DNA of 64,000 nucleotides from Streptomyces sp. DSM 15324 (GTDB lineage Bacteria > Actinomycetota > Actinomycetes > Streptomycetales > Streptomycetaceae): contig NZ_KQ949037.1 of NCBI RefSeq assembly GCF_001514285.1, positions 153,936 to 217,935 of the forward strand, read 5' to 3'. A program made the translations under genes and the position numbers. Shown piece after piece: positions 58,726-64,000 of the stretch. Within the stretch, counting starts at the first letter, position 1; each line of letters starts with the position of its first letter. A model generated the notes under the pieces. The model searched no databases, was not told the DNA's origin, and saw nothing but the letters and a program-made list of their open reading frames with translations.

Positions 58726-60396
58726 ATGGCTTCCCTGCAGTACGACTTCGTCATCGTCGGTGGTGGATCAGCCGGCAGCGCACTGGCGAACAGGCTCTCC
58801 GCGGATCCGGCGAACCGGGTCCTGGTGCTGGAGGCCGGCCGGTCCGACTACCCGTGGGACGTGTTCATCCACATGCCGGCCGCGCTGACGTATCCGATCG
58901 GCAGCCGCTTCTACGACTGGAAGTACGAGTCCGAGCCCGAGCCCCACATGGGCGGCCGGCGCATCTATCACGCGCGCGGCAAGGTGCTCGGCGGCTCCAG
59001 CAGCATCAACGGCATGATCTTCCAGCGCGGCAACCCCCTGGACTACGAGCGCTGGGCGGCCGACCCCGGCATGGAGTCCTGGGACTACGCCCACTGTCTG
59101 CCCTACTTCCGGCGGATGGAGAACTGTCTGGCCGCCGACCCGGACGACGAGTTCCGCGGCCACGACGGGCCGCTGGTCCTCGAACGCGGACCGGCCGACA
59201 ACCCGCTCTTCGGCGCCTTCCTCAAGGCCACCGAGGAGGCGGGCTACGCGCCGACCAAGGACGTCAACGGGTACCGGCAGGAAGGTTTCGCCAAGTTCGA
59301 CCGCAATGTCTCCCGCGGACGCCGGCTCTCCGCCTCCAAGGCCTACCTCAAGCCCGCCCGCAAGCGGCCCAACCTCACCGTCACCACCCGCGCCCTGGTC
59401 ACCCGTGTCCTGTTCGAGGGCAAGAAGGCCGTCGGCGTCGAGTACCGCAAGGGCCGGGGCGCCCCCCAGCAGGTCCGCGCCAAGGAAGTCATCCTCTGCG
59501 GCGGCGCGATCAACTCCCCGCAGCTCCTCCAGCTCTCCGGCGTCGGCAACGCCGAGGAACTGCGCGCCCTCGGCATCGACGTCGTCCACGACCTCCCCGG
59601 CGTCGGCGAGAACATGCAGGACCACCTCGAGGTCTACATCCAGTACGCGTGCAAGCAGCCCGTCTCCATGCAGCCGTACCTGGCGAAGTGGCGCGCCCCC
59701 TTCATCGGGCTCCAGTGGCTGTTCCGCAAGGGCCCGGCCGCGACCAACCACTTCGAGGCCGGCGGCTTCGCCCGCAGCAACGAGGACGTGGACTACCCCA
59801 ACCTGATGTTCCACTTCCTGCCCATCGCGGTCCGCTACGACGGCTCGGTGCCGGCCGGCGGCCACGGCTACCAGGTCCACGTCGGGCCGATGTACTCCGA
59901 CGCCATCGGCTCGGTGAAGATCAAGAGCAAGGACCCGCGCGAGCACCCCGCCCTGCGCTTCAACTACCTCTCCACCGAGCAGGACCGCCGTGAGTGGGTC
60001 GAGGCGATCCGGGTGGCCCGCAAGCTGCTCAACCAGCCTGCCCTGGCCCCCTACAACGACGGTGAGATCTCCCCCGGACCCTCCGTGGAGAGCGACGAGG
60101 AGATCCTCGCCTGGGTCGCCAAGGACGGCGAGACCGCCCTGCACCCCTCCTGCACCTGCAAGATGGGCACCGACGAGATGTCCGTCGTCGACCCCACCAG
60201 CATGCGGGTGCACGGTGTGGAGGGCCTGCGCGTGGTCGACGCCTCGGTCATGCCGTACGTCACCAACGGCAACATCTACGCCCCGGTGATGATGATCGCG
60301 GAGAAGGCCGCCGACCTGATCCTCGGCAAGGAGCCCCTCGCCCCCTCCAAGGCCGCCTACTACCGCCACCGCGACGCCCAGCGGCAGGCAGGGTAG
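58726..60396 (+). CDS. betA: GMC family choline dehydrogenase
   Basis: This 556-residue flavoprotein oxidises choline to betaine aldehyde (and often on to betaine) using FAD. It has DFVIVGGGSAGSALANRLSA (FAD), GKVLGGSSSINGMIFQRGNP and EVILCGGAINSPQLLQLSGV as GMC signatures, and the catalytic region LHPSCTCKMGTDEMSVVDP with the active His. The C terminus reads NGNIYAPVMMIAEKAADLIL. The length agrees with BetA. ACGAGGG precedes ATG 58726. It is divergent from the iclR gene and followed by the MTHFR-like gene after 3 bp. Betaine aldehyde dehydrogenase is encoded at 62465. Confidence 0.93.
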   Translation: MASLQYDFVIVGGGSAGSALANRLSADPANRVLVLEAGRSDYPWDVFIHMPAALTYPIGSRFYDWKYESEPEPHMGGRRIYHARGKVLGGSSSINGMIFQRGNPLDYERWAADPGMESWDYAHCLPYFRRMENCLAADPDDEFRGHDGPLVLERGPADNPLFGAFLKATEEAGYAPTKDVNGYRQEGFAKFDRNVSRGRRLSASKAYLKPARKRPNLTVTTRALVTRVLFEGKKAVGVEYRKGRGAPQQVRAKEVILCGGAINSPQLLQLSGVGNAEELRALGIDVVHDLPGVGENMQDHLEVYIQYACKQPVSMQPYLAKWRAPFIGLQWLFRKGPAATNHFEAGGFARSNEDVDYPNLMFHFLPIAVRYDGSVPAGGHGYQVHVGPMYSDAIGSVKIKSKDPREHPALRFNYLSTEQDRREWVEAIRVARKLLNQPALAPYNDGEISPGPSVESDEEILAWVAKDGETALHPSCTCKMGTDEMSVVDPTSMRVHGVEGLRVVDASVMPYVTNGNIYAPVMMIAEKAADLILGKEPLAPSKAAYYRHRDAQRQAG

Positions 60397-60399
60397 ACC

Positions 60400-61236
60400 T
60401 TGGCCGCCGACGGGCTGCGGCCGCTCCTGGAGCGGGTCCGCTACGAGGTGCTGCCCGCGAAGTCGACGGAGGACAAGGTCCTCGCCCATGTGCCGCGCGA
60501 CGTCGTCGTCACCGTGACGGCGTCGCCGGTGAAGGGCCTGGAACCGACCCTCGCCCTCACCGAGCGCCTCGGGGCGCACGGCTACCGCGTCGTCCCGCAC
60601 GTGCCCGCACGGCTGCTGCGGGACGACGCGCACCTCAAGGAGGTCACCGGCCGGCTGCGCGCGGCCGGTGTCGACGACGTCTTCGTCCCGGCGGGCGACG
60701 CGAACCCGCCCGCCGGGGCCTTCCACGGCGCCCTGCCGGTGCTGCGCAGGCTGACCGAGCTGGACAGCCCGTTCGCGCGCGTCGGCATCACCGGCTACCC
60801 CGAGAGCCATCCCCTGATCCACGACGACATCACCATCCAGGCGATGTGGGACAAGCGTGAGCACGCCACGTACATCGTGAGCAACCTCTGCTTCGACGCG
60901 CGCGTGCTGGGCGACTGGATCGCCCGCATCCGGCGCCGGGACGTCGTCCTGCCCGTGCACGTGGGCGTCGCCGGGCCCGTCCAGCGGGCCAAACTGCTCG
61001 CCATGGCGACGAAGATCGGCGTGGGGGAGTCGACGCGGTTCCTCACCAAGCACGCCTCGTGGTTCCTGCGCTTCGCCACGCCCGGGGGCTACTCGCCCGA
61101 GCGACTGCTCGGGCGGGCCGAGGAGGCCCTCACGGCGCCCTCCGCGGGGGTCGCGGGCCTCCATGTGTTCACCTTCAACCAGATCGCCGAGACGGAGAGC
61201 TGGCGGCGGGCCCTGCTGGACCGGCTCGTGGAGTGA
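60400..61236 (+). CDS. Methylenetetrahydrofolate reductase family protein
   Basis: This 278-residue TIM-barrel protein resembles MetF-type reductases: the first strand pair reads YEVLPAKSTEDKVLAHVPRD, then VVVTVTASPVKGLEPTLALT, HGYRVVPHVPARLL, VDDVFVPAGDANPPAG, GITGYPESHPLI and AGLHVFTFNQIAETESWRRA. The last signature fits a MetF-like C terminus. In a betaine demethylation cluster it probably handles methylene-THF formed from dimethylglycine and sarcosine. TTG 60400 lies 3 bp after the betA stop (GCAGGG upstream), so it is co-transcribed with betA. The precise role is inferred. Confidence 0.82.
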   Translation: MAADGLRPLLERVRYEVLPAKSTEDKVLAHVPRDVVVTVTASPVKGLEPTLALTERLGAHGYRVVPHVPARLLRDDAHLKEVTGRLRAAGVDDVFVPAGDANPPAGAFHGALPVLRRLTELDSPFARVGITGYPESHPLIHDDITIQAMWDKREHATYIVSNLCFDARVLGDWIARIRRRDVVLPVHVGVAGPVQRAKLLAMATKIGVGESTRFLTKHASWFLRFATPGGYSPERLLGRAEEALTAPSAGVAGLHVFTFNQIAETESWRRALLDRLVE

Positions 61237-61242
61237 CGGGAA

Positions 61243-61268
61243 CCGTATACGAACAGCCGTATACGAAC
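61243..61268 (+). repeat. Tandem CCGTATACGAAC repeat
   Basis: CCGTATACGAAC occurs at 61243-61254 and again at 61257-61268, just after the MTHFR-like gene stop. Each contains the palindrome GTATAC. The second copy runs into the 46-bp palindrome. Confidence 0.75.
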
Positions 61269-61312
61269 GGGGAGGGGGCGGGACCGGAATTCCGGTCCCG
61301 CCCCCTCCCCGT
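61267..61312. terminator. 46-bp perfect palindrome, bidirectional terminator
   Basis: The sequence is a perfect inverted repeat of 23 bp per arm with no spacer, centred between 61289 and 61290 (GGAATTCC core) and running outward as GGGGAGGGGGCGGGACC and its complement. It lies between the convergent MTHFR-like and purU genes, so it most likely ends both transcripts. Confidence 0.8.
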
Positions 61313-61360
61313 CGGAGGACTCAGGAAGACTCAGGAGGACTCAGGAGGACGCCGGACGAC

Positions 61361-62233
61361 TCAGCGGAAGACGACCGTACGGTTGCCGTCCACCATCACG
61401 CGGCTCTCGCTGTGCCACTTCACGGCGTGCGCCAGCACCTGCGCCTCGACGTCGCGGCCGACCGTGACCAGCTCGCCCGGGTCGAGGGAGTGGTCCACGC
61501 GGACCACGTCCTGCTCGATGATCTGGCCCTCGTCGAGGTCGGACGTCACGTAGTGCGCGGTCGCGCCGACCAGCTTCACCCCCCGGTCGTAGGCCTGGTC
61601 GTACGGCTTCGCCCCCTTGAAGCTGGGGAGGAAGGAGTGGTGGATGTTGATGGCGCGGCCCTCGAGCCGCTTGCACAGGTCGTCCGAGAGGATCTGCATG
61701 TACCGGGCGAGCACGACGAGGTCCACGTCCAGTTCCCTCACCAGCTCCAGCAGCCGGGCCTCCGCCTCGGGCTTGGTGTCCTTCGTCACAGGGACGTGAT
61801 GGAAGGGGATGCCATAGGTGTCCGCCAGTCCTTCGAAGTCCCGGTGATTGGAGACGATCGCCGGGATTTCTATGTTGAGGGAACCCGTGCGCCGGCGGAA
61901 CAGCAGATCGTTGAGGCAGTGCCCGAACTTCGACACCATGATGAGGGTCCTCGTCGGGGTCGACGCGTCCCGCAGTGTCCAGGAGATCCGATAGGCGTCC
62001 GCCACCGGACCGAATCGGTAACGCAGATTTTTCAGATCGGCACTCGGATCCGAGACGTCGAAATGGACCCTCATGAAGAAGCGGCCCTGGAGGCGGTCGT
62101 CGAACTGCTGGCTCTCCAGGATGTTCCCGGAGTTCCGGACGAGGAAGCCGCTCACGGCGTGGACCAGTCCCGCGCTGTCGGGACAGGAAAGGGTGAGTAC
62201 GTACTCACGGCCGGGTTGAGGTCGGGGGGACAT
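61361..62233 (-). CDS. purU: Formyltetrahydrofolate deformylase
   Basis: This 290-residue enzyme hydrolyses 10-formyl-THF to formate and THF. An N-terminal ACT domain (YVLTLSCPDSAGLVHAVSGF, LVRNSGNILESQQFDDRLQG) precedes a formyltransferase-type catalytic domain with GHCLNDLLFRRRTG. It also has VVLARYMQILSDDL, NIHHSFLPSFKGAKPYDQAY (Asn and His) and VTSDLDEGQIIEQD (Asp). GGAGGAGG precedes ATG 62233. In this cluster it recycles THF when betaine demethylation floods one-carbon pools, a known association in betaine catabolism. Its leader carries two IclR-type sites. Confidence 0.94.
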   Translation of the reverse strand: MSPRPQPGREYVLTLSCPDSAGLVHAVSGFLVRNSGNILESQQFDDRLQGRFFMRVHFDVSDPSADLKNLRYRFGPVADAYRISWTLRDASTPTRTLIMVSKFGHCLNDLLFRRRTGSLNIEIPAIVSNHRDFEGLADTYGIPFHHVPVTKDTKPEAEARLLELVRELDVDLVVLARYMQILSDDLCKRLEGRAINIHHSFLPSFKGAKPYDQAYDRGVKLVGATAHYVTSDLDEGQIIEQDVVRVDHSLDPGELVTVGRDVEAQVLAHAVKWHSESRVMVDGNRTVVFR

Positions 62234-62247
62234 GGGCCTCCTCCGTC

Positions 62248-62283
62248 GGTGCGTAATGCACAACTCTGTGAGCGATGCGCAAC
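62248..62283. promoter_or_regulatory. IclR-type sites and promoter of purU
   Basis: Read leftward, GTTGCG (complement of 62278-62283) is followed 18 bp on by CATTAC, the same spacing as at the other promoters. A second site, GGTGCG-TAATG-CACAAC at 62248-62264, has two arm mismatches. The first site has only one good arm. Confidence 0.5.
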
Positions 62284-62422
62284 ATAGTTGGCCGGATCGG
62301 GGTCCACGGTCAAGGTCTGTGCGCAAGGGAGAAGGGTCGAAAGGTCTCGTGCGAAATCGTCATCCGCCAACCCCTTGACGGATGTCCGCACATTGGCCAG
62401 GGTGTTCCACCACAAGCAATTG

Positions 62423-62439
62423 AATGCACGATGCGCAAC
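62423..62439. promoter_or_regulatory. IclR-type half-site before the betaine aldehyde dehydrogenase gene
   Basis: AATGCA-CGATG-CGCAAC has a perfect right arm and a weak left arm, 25 bp before the GTG start. It shares the longer CGATGCGCAAC with the purU site at 62273-62283. Confidence 0.4.
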
Positions 62440-62464
62440 GCATTCCAGCTGAAGGGCTTGGCGC

Positions 62465-63934
62465 GTGGCAGACCTGTATGTGGACGGTGAATGGCGGGAG
62501 CCGGTGGCCGGAGGCCGCCGTGACATCCGATGTCCCGCCGACGGAACGCTCTCCGCGACCGTATCGGAAGGGACGCGTCCCGACACCGAGGCGGCGATCG
62601 CCGCCGCCCGTAGGGCCTTCGACGAGGGCCCCTGGCCGCAGACCCCCGAGCGGGAGCGCGGTGCCCTGCTGCTGCGCACCGCCGACATCATCGAGCGCGA
62701 CGCCAAGCTGTTCGCCCGCGCCGAGTCCCTCGACACCGGCAAGCGGCTGGTGGAGAGCGAGTACGACATCGCCGACGTCGTCTCCTGCTTCCGATACTAC
62801 GGTGGCCTCGGCGGAACCGACGCCGGCCGGGTGATCGACACCGGCCGCGACGACGCCGTGAGCCGCGTGGTCTACGAACCGGTCGGCGTCTGCGGGCTGA
62901 TCACCCCCTGGAACTACCCCCTCCTCCAGGCGTCCTGGAAGGTCGCCCCCGCCCTGCTGGCCGGCAACACCTTCGTCCTGAAGCCCAGCGAGCTGACCCC
63001 CTCCACCTCCATCCTGCTGCTGAAGGCCCTGGAGGAGGCCGGACTCCCGGCCGGCGTCGGCAACCTCGTCCTGGGCGGCGGACCCGAGGTGGGCGCCCCG
63101 CTCTCCGAGCACCCCGGCGTCGACATGGTCTCCTTCACGGGAGGCCTGGAGACCGGCAAGCGGATCATGGCCACCTCGGCGGCGACCGTGAAGAAGGTCG
63201 CGCTGGAGCTCGGCGGCAAGAACCCCAACGTGATCTTCGCCGACGCCGACTTCGAGACGGCCGTGGACTTCGCCCTGACCGCCGTCTTCCTGCACTCAGG
63301 CCAGGTCTGCTCGGCCGGCGCCCGCCTGATCGTCGAGGACTCCCTGCACGACCGGCTGGTCGACGAGGTCGTGCGCAGGGCCCGCCAGATCCGGCTCGGC
63401 GGCCCCTTCGACCCCGACGCCGAGACCGGGGCGCTGATCTCGGCCCAGCACCTGGCCAAGGTCGAGGCGTACGTCGCGGCCGGCATCGCCGAGGGCGCCG
63501 TCCTGCGCTGCGGCGGCGAGCGCCCCACCGACCCCGCCCTCGCGGGCGGCCACTACTACCCGCCGACCGTCCTCGACGAGTGCCGGCAGGACATGCGTGT
63601 GGTGCACGAGGAGTCCTTCGGGCCCGTGCTGACCGTGGAGCGCTTCACCGACGAGGACGACGCCGTACGGATCGCCAACGACACCGAGTACGGCCTCGCC
63701 GGAGCCGTCTGGACGCAGGACGCCGGCAAGGCCCAGCGGGTCGCCCGGCGACTGCGTCACGGCACGGTGTGGATCAACGACTACCACCCCTATGTGCCGC
63801 AAGCGGAATGGGGCGGTTTCGGACACTCGGGCGTGGGCCGCGAGCTGGGACCGACCGGCCTGAACGAGTACCGAGAGCCCAAGCACATCTGGCAGAACAT
63901 CCACCCCCGGCCGCAGCACTGGTTCCGCGGCTGA
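62465..63934 (+). CDS. betB: Betaine aldehyde dehydrogenase (ALDH family)
   Basis: This 489-residue NAD-dependent aldehyde dehydrogenase converts betaine aldehyde to glycine betaine, the step after BetA. ALDH features are PWNYPLLQASWKVAPALLAG (cofactor entry), FTGGLETGKRIM (Rossmann), the catalytic Glu in VALELGGKNPNV, the catalytic Cys in FLHSGQVCSAGARL, and EESFGPVLTVERF. The assignment to betaine aldehyde rests on context as well as on family resemblance. GTG 62465 has GAAGG upstream. It is divergent from purU with 231 bp between them. The next gene starts 20 bp downstream, so an operon is likely. Confidence 0.9.
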   Translation: MADLYVDGEWREPVAGGRRDIRCPADGTLSATVSEGTRPDTEAAIAAARRAFDEGPWPQTPERERGALLLRTADIIERDAKLFARAESLDTGKRLVESEYDIADVVSCFRYYGGLGGTDAGRVIDTGRDDAVSRVVYEPVGVCGLITPWNYPLLQASWKVAPALLAGNTFVLKPSELTPSTSILLLKALEEAGLPAGVGNLVLGGGPEVGAPLSEHPGVDMVSFTGGLETGKRIMATSAATVKKVALELGGKNPNVIFADADFETAVDFALTAVFLHSGQVCSAGARLIVEDSLHDRLVDEVVRRARQIRLGGPFDPDAETGALISAQHLAKVEAYVAAGIAEGAVLRCGGERPTDPALAGGHYYPPTVLDECRQDMRVVHEESFGPVLTVERFTDEDDAVRIANDTEYGLAGAVWTQDAGKAQRVARRLRHGTVWINDYHPYVPQAEWGGFGHSGVGRELGPTGLNEYREPKHIWQNIHPRPQHWFRG

Positions 63935-63954
63935 ACGCCGAAAAGAGGGCGAAC

Positions 63955-64000
63955 GTGACCCCCACGCAGACCGAGGTATCCCAGCGGCGCGACACACCTC
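63955..64000 (+). CDS. Start of a further gene of the betaine cluster (5' part only)
   Basis: GTG 63955 is preceded by AAAGAGGGCGA and opens a frame (MTPTQTEVSQRRDTP) that runs off the window. With 15 residues nothing can be named. Its position after betB on the same strand suggests co-transcription; a transporter or another demethylation enzyme is a guess. Confidence 0.5.
   Translation, partial: MTPTQTEVSQRRDTP

Overview
The window is very GC-rich with Streptomyces-type codon use. It carries marker systems of that genus: mycothiol-linked enzymes, a PopR/ClpP3-ClpP4 locus, a melC tyrosinase operon, a 2-methylisoborneol operon with its encapsulin, a streptophobe-type membrane protein and several DUF families known mainly from Streptomyces. 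I read it as one chromosomal segment of a Streptomyces species. I saw no rRNA, tRNA, CRISPR array, prophage or intact insertion sequence. The only clear decay is at 2.3-2.8 kb, where a broken HTH-like gene and a ricin-lectin fragment lie side by side.

Layout. 0-9.5 kb: the end of an ECF-type sigma factor, a divergent TetR/SDR pair, the decayed patch, a sigma factor with two unknown partners, a VOC protein and adenosine deaminase, a DinB protein, and a divergent LysR/aldo-keto reductase pair. 9.8-17.5 kb: a signalling module (FHA-ABC transporter, SH3-like protein, Ser/Thr kinase, convergent membrane protein, DUF6777 protein). 17.0-20.3 kb: an anti-sigma-type ATPase, a SigB/F-like sigma factor, PopR, and the clpP3-clpP4 operon with two tandem PopR boxes in front of it. 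20.4-30.9 kb: epoxide hydrolase, small enzymes, the encapsulin/2-MIB synthase/GPP methyltransferase operon, an alcohol dehydrogenase, RNase H and the tyrosinase operon. 31-41 kb: a flavin monooxygenase, an MFS-TetR operon behind a 43-bp operator, an aldo-keto reductase, a pseudokinase and a TerD-CAP fusion, followed by a repeat-filled intergenic region. 41.8-53 kb: secreted hydrolases (a penicillin-binding-protein-like hydrolase and an M4 metalloprotease), a lipoprotein, a three-gene redox signalling operon (CNB-histidine kinase, response regulator-thioredoxin reductase fusion, UBP zinc finger), a universal stress protein and DUF4032.

53.1-64 kb is one functional unit for choline and glycine betaine breakdown. 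The steps are choline oxidation (GMC oxidase, betaine aldehyde dehydrogenase), oxidative demethylation by a Rieske oxygenase with its own ferredoxin and reductase, mycothiol-dependent formaldehyde removal (MscR plus an MBL hydrolase), and folate one-carbon handling (MTHFR-like protein, PurU). An IclR regulator sits in the middle. A recurring GTTGCG-N5-CGCAAC inverted repeat lies upstream of most of these transcription units, often at the same distance from a TATA-like -10 element, so I infer a single IclR regulon.

The points most worth following up are the encapsulin-housed terpenoid operon, the IclR operator series, the double PopR box together with a ClpP subunit lacking its catalytic histidine, the 18-bp-arm operator of the MFS-TetR operon, the TerD-CAP fusion and the 46-bp perfect palindromic terminator.
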